Of a stretch of DNA of 64,000 bases, positions 54,534 to 63,800 are shown one piece after another. The stretch lies in the NCBI GenBank assembly GCA_020846655.1, contig JADLDL010000086.1, forward strand, positions 1-64,000, in the 5' to 3' direction. The position numbers were made by a program, and so were the translations under genes. The notes beneath the pieces are model-generated. The model ran no database searches. It was given only the letters and a program-made list of their open reading frames with translations, and was not told the DNA's origin. Numbering within the stretch: position 1 is the first letter of the stretch; each line of letters opens with the position of its first letter. This DNA comes from Saprospiraceae bacterium (lineage in GTDB: Bacteria > Bacteroidota > Bacteroidia > Chitinophagales > Saprospiraceae).

Positions 54534-55304
54534 ATGGAAATACTGATCGGAATTACTGCTTTTCTGGCCTCCATGCTCACCCTCTTTTCGGGCTTTGGCT
54601 TGGGCACTATCCTGATGCCGGTTTTCGGCCTCTTCTTTCCCCTCCCGCTGGCCATTGCCCTCACCGGCGTGGTTCATTTGCTCAACAACCTTTTCAAAAT
54701 CAGCCTGATAGCCCGCCATGCGGCCCGCAGTACGGTGCTGCGTTTCGGCCTACCGTCCCTGCTGGGTGGCTTGGCCGGCGCCCTGGTTTTGGTGGGCCTG
54801 AGCCGCTTGCCGGTTTGGTTTCGCTGGCACTGGGGCACGCATCTGTTTGAGGTGAGTTACCTGAAACTGGTGGTGGCCCTGCTCATGATCGTGTTTGCCC
54901 TGTTGGAATTGCTGCCCATCCTGAAATTATCCGGCTGGGCAAGCCGATATTTGAGTGCCGGCGGGCTTCTCAGCGGTTTTTTTGGCGGCCTCAGTGGCCA
55001 CCAAGGCGCCTTGCGCTCGGCTTTTCTGATCCATTGCGGGCTTTCCAAAGAGCAATACATTGCCACCGGAGTGGTGATCGCCACGATGGTGGACTGCATC
55101 CGCCTGCCTGTCTATTTCAACCGTTTTGCATCGGGCAATGTGTTAGAACAATGGCCGGTGCTTTTGGTTGCCACACTGTGTGCGTTTGCCGGCGCCTACA
55201 TCGGCACCCGGTACCTGCATAAAGTAACCCTGCGGCTGGTGCAAGGGATCACCACCATCATGATTCTTACCGTGGCGCTACTACTGGGCAGTGGCATTTT
55301 GTAG
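54534..55304 (+). CDS. TauE/SafE-family (DUF81) membrane transporter
   Basis: 256 aa with about eight membrane helices. Family traits are the first-half FSGFGLGTILMPVFGLFFP and second-half GGLLSGFFGGLSGHQGALRS repeats, with inverted topology. Family members move sulfite, sulfoacetate or other small organic anions; the substrate here cannot be read. It ends 5 bp from the convergent FMO gene. There are no sulfur-oxidation genes next to it. Confidence 0.85.
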   Translation: MEILIGITAFLASMLTLFSGFGLGTILMPVFGLFFPLPLAIALTGVVHLLNNLFKISLIARHAARSTVLRFGLPSLLGGLAGALVLVGLSRLPVWFRWHWGTHLFEVSYLKLVVALLMIVFALLELLPILKLSGWASRYLSAGGLLSGFFGGLSGHQGALRSAFLIHCGLSKEQYIATGVVIATMVDCIRLPVYFNRFASGNVLEQWPVLLVATLCAFAGAYIGTRYLHKVTLRLVQGITTIMILTVALLLGSGIL

Positions 55305-55309
55305 TGTGC

Positions 55310-56578
55310 TTAGCGGGTAGCGGCGCGTTGCAATTGGCGGAGATAGGGGTGGAAATGGACTTCGAGCGAATGCCTGGGCTGGCGGAGAAACTGCCGTTCC
55401 GTTTGGGCGGCTTCTGCATGGGCCAGGGCCGGCCAATTGGCGGGCAAGCGTAGTTTCCCAGCCAACAAGCGAGCCAATAACCGGCTTTGCGCTTCGGCCA
55501 GCGGCCAGACGCAACCCTGGGGCTGCACCAAACCAATAAAAAACAACTTGGGGTGTTCCGGGTGAAAGATCCGCAGGTACAGCGGAATACTCGTCGCATT
55601 TTCCCAGGGGAACGCCGCCGGATCAAAAAACGGAAACTGAATTTTATAGCCGGTAGCGGCAATGATGACATCGTAGTCGGCCGAACTGCCGTCCGAAAAT
55701 TGAACGGTGTTGCCTTGCACCTGCTGAATGCCGGGCTGCGGATGCACTTTGCCGTGGCGGATTTTATCCAGCAGTTCCGAATTGACGGTGGGGTGGGAGC
55801 GGGTAGGGCTGAAGTCGGGTTCCGGCAAGCCATAGTCGCGGTAGCGGCCCACCTGGATGCGCAGGCTGATCCGGTGCAGCCAGCCTTGCAGCGACAGGGG
55901 GAGCCAGTTGAGCCCGGCGGCGAAGGTATCGGTAGGGCGGCCCATGAAAAACTTGGGCACGATGTATTGCGGCGAGCGAACACTGAGGTCGACCCGCTCG
56001 GCTACGCGGCTGGCCTCCACCGCGCAGTCGCAGCCCGAATTGCCGGCCCCTACGACCAGCACCCGTTTGCCTTCGAGGCCCAGGTTGGTTTTGAACGCAT
56101 GGGCGTGGAGATACTGGCCGTTGAACGCGTCTTTCCAGTCCGGATGCCGGGGCACCGAGTGGTGGCCGTTGGCCACGAGCAGGGCGTCGAAAATATCGCT
56201 GGAGCCGTCGCTCAGCCGGAGTTGCCAGCGCTGGTCGGGCAGTTCTTCAGCCTGTAGCACGGCGGTGTTGAAGCGGATGTATTGGGTCAGGCCGAAATGA
56301 TCGGCATAGGCCTGAAAATAGGCGAGGATCTGGCGGTGGCTGGGGTAGTCGGGGTACTCGGCGGGCATCGGAAAATCGCTGAATTGGGACAGCGCTTTGC
56401 TGGAAATCAGGTGGGTGGTGGCACATACACTGCTGTGGCCTTCGCCGGCTGTGTACACCCAGTTGCCGCCGAGTTGGTCGTTTTTTTCAAAACAAACCAC
56501 CTCGCTGAAGCCTGCTTCCTGGAGTTGTTTGATGGCGGCAAGTCCGGAGCAACCGGCGCCGATGACAGCGATTTTCAT
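55310..56578 (-). CDS. flavin-containing monooxygenase (FMO-like)
   Basis: 422 aa. FAD-binding GAGCSG (7-12), the FMO fingerprint FNGQYLHAHAF (152-162), and NADPH-binding VGAGNSG (176-182) are all present, followed by a late ATG motif (IIAATGYKIQFPFF). Such enzymes oxygenate amines or thioethers with NADPH and O2; the FMO-type rather than Baeyer-Villiger-type fingerprint (F instead of W at the last position) favours N- or S-oxidation. It starts 48 bp after yidD on the minus strand and may be co-transcribed with it. Confidence 0.88.
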   Translation of the reverse strand: MKIAVIGAGCSGLAAIKQLQEAGFSEVVCFEKNDQLGGNWVYTAGEGHSSVCATTHLISSKALSQFSDFPMPAEYPDYPSHRQILAYFQAYADHFGLTQYIRFNTAVLQAEELPDQRWQLRLSDGSSDIFDALLVANGHHSVPRHPDWKDAFNGQYLHAHAFKTNLGLEGKRVLVVGAGNSGCDCAVEASRVAERVDLSVRSPQYIVPKFFMGRPTDTFAAGLNWLPLSLQGWLHRISLRIQVGRYRDYGLPEPDFSPTRSHPTVNSELLDKIRHGKVHPQPGIQQVQGNTVQFSDGSSADYDVIIAATGYKIQFPFFDPAAFPWENATSIPLYLRIFHPEHPKLFFIGLVQPQGCVWPLAEAQSRLLARLLAGKLRLPANWPALAHAEAAQTERQFLRQPRHSLEVHFHPYLRQLQRAATR

Positions 56579-56626
56579 AAAAAAGGTGTTGAAAACGTAG
56601 GTCGGACCGGCTGAAGCCGGCGTATT

Positions 56627-56869
56627 TCAGGAAGGTTTGTTTCGTTTGGGTACGGGATCGTGCCCAAACGGGCCCCAGGGGTGGCAGCGCAGGATGCGGC
56701 GGATAGCCAAATAGGTGCCCTTGAAAATGCCCCATTCTTCGATGGCTTCCACGGCGTAATGCGAACAGGTCGGCTGAAACCGGCATTTGCTGGTGCCCAG
56801 CAAAGGAGAGAGTGTCCATTGGTAGAGCCGGATGGGCAGGACGAATATTTTTCGGATCAACTTTTTCAT
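56627..56869 (-). CDS. yidD: membrane protein insertion efficiency factor YidD
   Basis: 80 aa. The family signature is complete: [33 protein letters not shown], and [18 protein letters not shown]. It assists YidC-dependent insertion of membrane proteins at the inner membrane. In many bacteria it is next to yidC; here it is 22 kb away. A TACCTTTG element lies 4 nt before its ATG. Confidence 0.95.
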   Translation of the reverse strand: MKKLIRKIFVLPIRLYQWTLSPLLGTSKCRFQPTCSHYAVEAIEEWGIFKGTYLAIRRILRCHPWGPFGHDPVPKRNKPS

Positions 56870-56873
56870 GCAT

Positions 56874-56881
56874 CAAAGGTA
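56874..56881 (-). promoter_or_regulatory. candidate -7 element abutting yidD start
   Basis: TACCTTTG on the minus strand ends 4 nt before ATG 56869, which would give a leaderless or nearly leaderless transcript. No TTG at ideal -33 spacing. Confidence 0.4.
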
Positions 56882-56962
56882 ACAAAGCCCCTACTTTCGT
56901 CCCTCTAAAACCGGCACGCCGGATGTTTTGTTTTACCATACCCTGCACACACTCGCTGCGCC

Positions 56963-58600
56963 ATGAAAATTGCACTTGCCCAACTCGATTATCACATTGG
57001 AAATTTTGACGGAAACCTGAACAAAATGCTGGCTGCAGTAGAGCAGGCCAAAACGCAGGGCGCCGACATCATTTGTTTTGGCGAACTCGCTGTGTGTGGC
57101 TATCCGCCCCGCGATTTCCTGGAGTTCGACGATTTTATCCAGCGTTGCTATACCTCTGTGGATGTGCTGAAAAACGCGAGCCGGGATATTGCCATTGTGG
57201 TTGGGGCGCCCAGCCGCAATCCCGTGCCGGAAGGCAAGGATTTGTACAATTCCGCCTATTTTCTGTACGGTGGCGAAATCCTGGGCGTTCAGCACAAGGC
57301 TTTGTTGCCTACCTATGATATTTTTGACGAGTACCGGTATTTCGAACCTGCCCGGGTATTTCACCCAGTGGCGTTCAAAGGCAAAAAAATTGCCCTTTCG
57401 GTTTGCGAAGACATCTGGAATGTGGGCAACGAAAACCCCTTGTACACGATTTGTCCACTCGATGAAATGATGGCCGATGCGCCTGATTTTATTTTGAATA
57501 TTTCGGCCTCGCCGTTCAATTACGCGCATGCTGCGCTGCGCATACACACCGTGCGGGCCAACGTGGAACGATACAACATCCCCTTGTTTTACACCAATCA
57601 TGTAGGGGCGCAAACGGATATCATTTTTGACGGCGGGAGCATCGTGATGTCGCCCGATGGGCTGGTGTTTGATGAAATGCCGTATTTTGAAGAATGCCTG
57701 CGGGTGTACGAATTGGTGGAGGTGCAGGCTGGCGGGCGTTCGGCAGAGCAGCCGAAAGAAAAAGTACGCCTGATCCACGATGCTTTGCTGGTGGGTATCC
57801 GCGATTATTTCCGGAAACTGGGGTTCAGCAAAGCCATTTTGGGTTTGTCGGGGGGCATCGACTCGGCCGTGACGGCGGTTTTGGCGGCCAAAGCCCTGGG
57901 CCCGGAAAACGTGCGGGTGCTGCTTTTGCCCAGTCAGTACAGCAGCGACCATTCGGTGGACGACGCGCGCCAACTGGCTGTCAATTTGGGCATTGCCTAC
58001 GATATTGTTCCGATCCGGCCGATTTTTGAAGCCTTCGAGGCCGCGTTGCAGCCGTTTTTTGAAGGCCTGGCGTTCAATGTGACAGAGGAAAATATTAAGG
58101 CGCGCAGCCGGGGCACCTTGTTGATGGCGATGAGCAACAAATTCGGGAATATCCTGCTCAACACGACCAACAAGAGTGAAATGGCGGTGGGGTATGGCAC
58201 CTTGTACGGCGACCTCTGCGGCGGCCTGGCCGTTTTGGCCGATGTGTACAAAACGGAGGTGTATGCTCTGGCGGCTTACCTGAACAAGGACGGGGAAATC
58301 ATTCCGCAAAACTCCATTGTAAAACCACCGAGCGCCGAATTGCGGCCCGGCCAGAAAGACAGTGACAGCCTGCCGCCGTATGAGATTCTGGACGCACTCC
58401 TGTACCAGTATATCGAGTGCCGCAAAGGGCCGCGCGAACTGGCGGCACTGGGTTTTGATGAAACCCTGGTAGCCCGGGTGCTCCGGATGGTCAACCTCAA
58501 TGAGTTCAAACGCGAGCAGGCGGCGCCGGTGTTGCGGGTGAGCAGCAAAGGTTTTGGTATGGGCCGCCGGATGCCGATTGTGGGCAAATATTTGTCTTGA
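56963..58600 (+). CDS. nadE: glutamine-dependent NAD+ synthetase
   Basis: 545 aa. The N-terminal nitrilase-type glutaminase has its triad Glu41 (CFGELAVCGYPP), Lys112 (QHKALLPTYD) and Cys148 (SVCEDIWN). The C-terminal synthetase domain begins near 270 with the PP-loop SGGIDS (296-301), followed by NTTNKSEMAVGYGT and KPPSAELRPGQKD. It amidates nicotinic acid adenine dinucleotide to NAD+ using glutamine. A strong hairpin follows. The gene supplies the cofactor that TIR-type effectors consume; the link is only thematic. Confidence 0.96.
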   Translation: MKIALAQLDYHIGNFDGNLNKMLAAVEQAKTQGADIICFGELAVCGYPPRDFLEFDDFIQRCYTSVDVLKNASRDIAIVVGAPSRNPVPEGKDLYNSAYFLYGGEILGVQHKALLPTYDIFDEYRYFEPARVFHPVAFKGKKIALSVCEDIWNVGNENPLYTICPLDEMMADAPDFILNISASPFNYAHAALRIHTVRANVERYNIPLFYTNHVGAQTDIIFDGGSIVMSPDGLVFDEMPYFEECLRVYELVEVQAGGRSAEQPKEKVRLIHDALLVGIRDYFRKLGFSKAILGLSGGIDSAVTAVLAAKALGPENVRVLLLPSQYSSDHSVDDARQLAVNLGIAYDIVPIRPIFEAFEAALQPFFEGLAFNVTEENIKARSRGTLLMAMSNKFGNILLNTTNKSEMAVGYGTLYGDLCGGLAVLADVYKTEVYALAAYLNKDGEIIPQNSIVKPPSAELRPGQKDSDSLPPYEILDALLYQYIECRKGPRELAALGFDETLVARVLRMVNLNEFKREQAAPVLRVSSKGFGMGRRMPIVGKYLS

Positions 58601-58617
58601 AAAAGAAATTATAAGGA

Positions 58618-58650
58618 GGGGGTATTTTTCAGACCTTGAAAAATACCCCC
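58618..58650 (+). terminator. strong hairpin after nadE
   Basis: Perfect 14-bp stem (GGGGGTATTTTTCA with its complement) and a 5-nt loop, 18 bp after the nadE stop. No T run follows on either strand, so it may stabilise a 3' end rather than act as a classical terminator. The minus-strand metalloprotease gene ends 64 bp to the right. Confidence 0.7.
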
Positions 58651-58713
58651 GGACAAAAGCAGTGTTTGAGGGCTATGCATCACCAGCCTAGGGTAAGCAA
58701 AGCACACTGTATT

Positions 58714-60552
58714 TTATTTTATAATTAATTGTTCGCTGGATTGTTGGCTGCCGTTGCGAAGCGAAATGGTATATACCCCTGCAGGCCAGTTTGCGGTGTC
58801 AATATTATGCACAAAAGAATCCTTCGTTTGGGTAGACCAAACCAATTTTCCCAGGCTGTCGGTTACGTGAATTACAGCAACATCACTTGTTGAATTCCAG
58901 TTGATGCTGAAACGTGTTTCAGCAGGATTGGGGCTAATCACCAGGCGCTGGCTGATGTTGGATGTGACATTCGTACTGTTTTGGTCCACACCAATAGAAA
59001 ACCGCTTATCTGTTGGGTTGTCCGGTGCAATGGGGGGGATACAGTTGATAAATTCTACATAAAACTGTTCTGTTCTGCTGGATTGGCCACAATTGCTAAA
59101 AGCCGTTACGGTTACCGTTAAAATATAAGCAATAGGCCCAGGGCCACATCCTTGGTCATACACTTGGTTTGATAAAAATGGGGTTGTAGTGGAGAAGGTT
59201 TCCGGAAATAATACTTGATTACAGCCGAGGATGATGTCATAAGACAGTTCCCAGACAAATTTCTCTGCACAACTCAGGTTGTCGCCCGAAAGTACTAAAT
59301 CTCTCAGGCACAAATTAGCGGGTTGGGGTGGTTCCAGGATAATATCGGAGATGACGGGTGGAATACATTCAAATAAGCAATCGCCAGTAGTCGACAAGGC
59401 ATTATTGATTTCTGTAACCGATTGCGGGTGCCATTTTTTAAAATTGCTTACAAATGGGAACATAATGGTAGGTTGACCGGCAGCATCCAGGTCTACGTGG
59501 CCGGCACACAGGTTGTGCCCGATTTCATGTGCGGTCAATACGCACAAGAAGTCAACATTGGATGTAAAATCGGAGCAAACGTGGTAGGCCGGGCCATTTT
59601 CGCAAAGGGCGCATACGTAGGCAATGCCGGCTACATGACAGTCTAATTGGCGGCAGGTCCACAATTGGCCCATATCATGGGCAATAGCAAACCCGTTATT
59701 GCCGGCGGGGTCCGCCCAATTGGCAAAGGACGCCAGCAAGGCCACCGGATCAGTCGTGTTTGACCAGGGGTCGCCTGGTGAAGGACACGACGGTGACCAT
59801 ATTTTTACGATATTAAAAAGTACGGGGGATGAAAATTCATCGTCAAACAAGGCGCTTACAGCTCCCATGACGGCAGCATTGTGTGCCGCTATACCTGTTG
59901 GCGCTCCGTATTTTGCCACCATACAGCAATCATAGGCTACAGCCAGCCGGATTTTGAAATTGGAACAGCTTTTCCCGCGCAAGGCTTCTTCCCGCAGGCT
60001 ACCAGCCCGATGTTCTATTTCCGCGGCGGCACAAAGGCCTGCTTTGAAATGCACGTCCTGCTTTCGGTACAGCACCACTTGTTTTTTATCCGCACTACTA
60101 TCCAGGTGCCACACTGGTTGTACGTAGTACTGCTCGCCATTTATTTTATAGGATAGGAATAGCATATTTTCTGCCACAGTCATAACTATACTGTTTTCCG
60201 GATCCCCATTGATGGCGCCTTTATAGGTGTATACCTTTGGCGAGGTCGTTGTAATTCTGTCTCCCTCCATGATGCTGAAGTCGTCAGAATATAAATTCAG
60301 GCGTTGAAATTCCGCCCTAAATGGCACTGTGCCTTCAAAATTGAAATCCATGCCGAATTTTTCCTTTTGATTGCTGCTTACCTCTTTTTCTATCTGCTTG
60401 GCATCAATAGAAAAAAGTTCATAGTACTTGAATTCGCTGTTAAGCACAGCATTGGGCCGTTTTTGCATTTTTTCAGCGGCAATGCTTGCTTTTTGTGCGA
60501 ATAAGGAACAACACAGGGTTGCCAAAACGAGAAAAAGTGATATCTTTTTCAT
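58714..60552 (-). CDS. secreted reprolysin-like zinc metalloprotease with T9SS sorting domain
   Basis: 612 aa. A signal peptide (1-19) is followed by a pro-domain (about 25-180) and a metzincin catalytic domain (about 196-390). The zinc motif is His342-Glu343-I-G-His346-N-L-Cys349-A-G-His352, and a Met-turn candidate is PTIMFPF (Met364). The Gly normally at the eighth position of HExxHxxGxxH is Cys349. Several cysteines suggest disulfides. A beta-sandwich (about 395-510) and a T9SS type A sorting domain (ISPNPAETRFSINW to SSEQLIIK) end the protein. It is most likely an extracellular or surface peptidase for nutrient use; the neighbouring surface protein is also T9SS cargo. Confidence 0.88.
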   Translation of the reverse strand: MKKISLFLVLATLCCSLFAQKASIAAEKMQKRPNAVLNSEFKYYELFSIDAKQIEKEVSSNQKEKFGMDFNFEGTVPFRAEFQRLNLYSDDFSIMEGDRITTTSPKVYTYKGAINGDPENSIVMTVAENMLFLSYKINGEQYYVQPVWHLDSSADKKQVVLYRKQDVHFKAGLCAAAEIEHRAGSLREEALRGKSCSNFKIRLAVAYDCCMVAKYGAPTGIAAHNAAVMGAVSALFDDEFSSPVLFNIVKIWSPSCPSPGDPWSNTTDPVALLASFANWADPAGNNGFAIAHDMGQLWTCRQLDCHVAGIAYVCALCENGPAYHVCSDFTSNVDFLCVLTAHEIGHNLCAGHVDLDAAGQPTIMFPFVSNFKKWHPQSVTEINNALSTTGDCLFECIPPVISDIILEPPQPANLCLRDLVLSGDNLSCAEKFVWELSYDIILGCNQVLFPETFSTTTPFLSNQVYDQGCGPGPIAYILTVTVTAFSNCGQSSRTEQFYVEFINCIPPIAPDNPTDKRFSIGVDQNSTNVTSNISQRLVISPNPAETRFSINWNSTSDVAVIHVTDSLGKLVWSTQTKDSFVHNIDTANWPAGVYTISLRNGSQQSSEQLIIK

Positions 60553-60713
60553 TGCTTAGTATTTGTTTTTGCTTACTCTTTGTAGGATTTTCAGCTTACT
60601 CCTTTAATGCTATTTAAGTATAACAAAAATATATTAAATACTAATTGTATATTCAACCCATACGCGTCATATAATGCCAATTCATGCCATTCCAACTGTT
60701 GAACATTGTGAAT

Positions 60714-60755
60714 AAAAAAAGGGCCGTCTCCAACTACGTTTAGTTGAAGCGGCCC
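60714..60755 (-). terminator. Rho-independent terminator of the repetitive T9SS gene
   Basis: Minus strand: stem GGGCCGCTTCAACTA / TAGTTGGAGACGGCCC (60721-60755, small bulge, 4-nt loop) followed by seven T residues (60714-60720). It lies 62 bp after the stop of the surface-protein gene. Confidence 0.88.
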
Positions 60756-60816
60756 GGTCTGAAATGTATTCTGATCTATTCTCGGGAAGAGATGGTTTTT
60801 GGTTACTTGACGAAGA

Positions 60817-63800
60817 TCATCGTTTGATAAACTTGGCGGTCCAGTTGACGCTGTCCTGCTCTTTTACCACCAGGTAATAGAGGCCCGGGCTGAGTTCGTT
60901 CACCAACAACCGGTAGTCTTTGGCCACCGGCATGGAGCGTTGCAAAACGGTTTTGCCAAGCATATCCAGCACGATGAATTGCGCCTCTCCGGCCATCGGG
61001 CTATCGGCCGACGCTTTGCGTTGAATGTTCAGGGCATCCAGCACCGGTGAGGGGAACAGGTTGAAGGCGGCCGCTTGTTGTACTGCGGCTTTTTCCGAGC
61101 GTTCGGTACCGCCATCGGCATCGCGGCAAGGCATGCGGATATACAGGTCACGGACACAGTCAAATTGGCCGCAGGCCATTACCCAGATGGTCCAGTCGCC
61201 TTCGCTGGCGTTGAAAGGGCCGAGGATGATGGACTGATCGCCGGACCAGGTGCCGAGCATGATTTCGGTGCCGTTGCTGAGTTTGCGTTTCACGGTCCAG
61301 CAGTTGCCGTTGGAACCGGTGACAGTGAGGTAGACGTAATAAACGGTCTGTCCTTCAATGCGCTGGCATTCGGAGAAATTGGTCCGAACATTCAGTTTGC
61401 ACTCGTCGGAGCAAGCGCGGGGCACCACGATGCTTACGTCGGTGCGGCATTCTTTGTTTTTATCGTCAAAAATGCTGAACTCAATAGTACCGCCGTATTG
61501 GCTGATAGCACCCATGTAGATGGTTTTGACCACGCCATAGGGGCCGCTTTGACCGACGGGAGCGGTGGCCGTCCAGAACGAACCGGGGCCGCCATCCACG
61601 AGGATGTCGAAGGACCAGTGGTCGTCGCTGGGGTCGCTGGTGCCGTTGTCGTAGCAGGTGACGTTGGAAATGGTCACCTTGTGGCAGCCGGAGCAGGGCT
61701 CGGGGGCAATGATGTAGGAGTCAGCGTTGCAGTACCGCGATGTATCGCAAAGGACCACCCAAAGATTCCAGTTTCCATCGGAAATCAGGAAGGGGCCGAG
61801 CGCCACGGAGGTGCTGCTGTTGTAGGTGCCGAGGATTTGTGAGGTGCCATCAGGGTTGGTGCGCTTGACCATCCAGCATTCGCCTGGTGCCACGCCGCTG
61901 ACATCCAGGATCACCGAGTAGAAATCATCGGAAATGAGGTAGGGCGTACCATTGTCGTCACAGCGCGTCACTTCGGTTCGGATCTCCAGGTTGCAGGAGT
62001 CGGAGCAGGCCGTGGGCACGGGGATGGTGACATCGGTGCGGCAAGCCTTGGTGGTGTTGTCGTAAATACTGAAAGTGATGCTGGAGCCGTATTGGTTGAT
62101 ATGGCCCATGAGGATGGTTTTGACCACACCGTAGGGGCCGCTTTGGCCGACGGGGGCTGTGGCAATCCAGTAGGTGCCGGGGCCGCCGTTGACGAGGATG
62201 TCAAAGGTCCAGTAGTCGTCGTTGGGGTCGCTGGTGTTGTTGTCGAAGCAGGTGATGTTGGACACCGTCACGTCGTGGCAGCCGGAGCAGGGTTCGGGGG
62301 CAATGATGAAGGCGTCGCGGTTGCAGGTCATCATATCGCAGAGAACTACCCAGAGTCCCCAGTTGCCGTCGCTGACGAGGAAAGGACCGAGCGTTACGGG
62401 GTTGGTACCGTAGTAGGTGCCCAGGATCTCGGAGCTGCCGTCCAAATTGGTCCGTTTGACCATCCAGCACTCGTTGTCGGCCACGCCGTTCACCTGTAGA
62501 TCGACGTAGTAGAAATCATCGGAGATGAGGTACGGCGTGCCGTTGTTGTTGCATTCGCCTACCCTGGTTTCGATAGAGAGAGTACAGGAATCGGAGCAGG
62601 GCTCGGGCACCTGTACGGTGATGGTGGCGGTGCACTCGGGATTGAAGAAATCATTTACCGTGAGGGTGTAGGTGCTGCCGGAGGCTAGGATATTACCTAC
62701 CCAAATGGTTTTTTCAACATCATACGGGCCGGCTTCGGGCACGGCTGGGGCTACCCAGTAGGAAGCAGGATCGCCGCCACTGATGGTGACTACAAAATTC
62801 CAGTAGTCATCGGAGGGATCGGCCGAGCCGTTGTCGAAACAATTGACCTGGACCAGGGTGATCGTCAGACAGCCGGTGTCGCATGGTAAAATATCAAACT
62901 CTACCGTATCGGCCAGGTAGCAGTCGTCGGAAGTGGAGAAGCTATATTCCAATACGACGTGACCGGATTGTGTAGACGTTACGCGAGGATCGGTGCTGGT
63001 GATAGGATCAAGAAAGGTAAGGGTGGGCCCGGAGATTTGAGTCCAGAGGACTTGTGCTGCCGGGTTGGCAGGGATACTGCCTACGAGTTGGACAATATCG
63101 TCGACACAGAAGTCGGAAACTTCGGGTGCAGCGGGGGCGGGGATATTGTCGACATTGACGGTGAGAATGCCGGAATCTTCGCAACCGGTAAGCCGGCGGG
63201 CTGTTACTTCAAAGACATAAACACCGGGTGGGAGTAAATTCAGGGGCGGGTTACCGACGAGGATTTCACCCTCATCCAGGTTGGGGTGATTATCTGGAAC
63301 GTCTACTATTGTCACTGTAGTGGATGCACCAGTGTAGGTCGGGAAATAGTTTCCTGCATAGAACGGGTTTACTCCTCCGCAAAGCAGGTTTACAGTTGTA
63401 TCATTCAACACCGGTTGCGTATAGTATGTGATACTATTTTCGACAAAACAAACCACTCGCTCAAAGAGGTTGTACGTTACTTCATAATAACAAACTCCAT
63501 TATTGCAAATTATGTTTATGCTTAAACCTTGAATATAGTTTTCATCCTCCACTTCTATATTTAGGATGTTGTTATCGCATGATATACGCAAAACGACCTC
63601 GTTTTCGTCACTTTCTATTTCTAATACCCCGGGGCATTTAAGGGTTTCAGTGCGTTGGCCAAGGGCATAGTAACAGGTGTCAACAATGATCCGCTGTCTA
63701 AACGTATATTGATCGACATCGGTATCCAATATTTCTACCTCAGTTGTCCAGGGGTTAACTGGGGTAAGAATTGGAGTTGGGTTAGGGAAAGGACTGGCGG

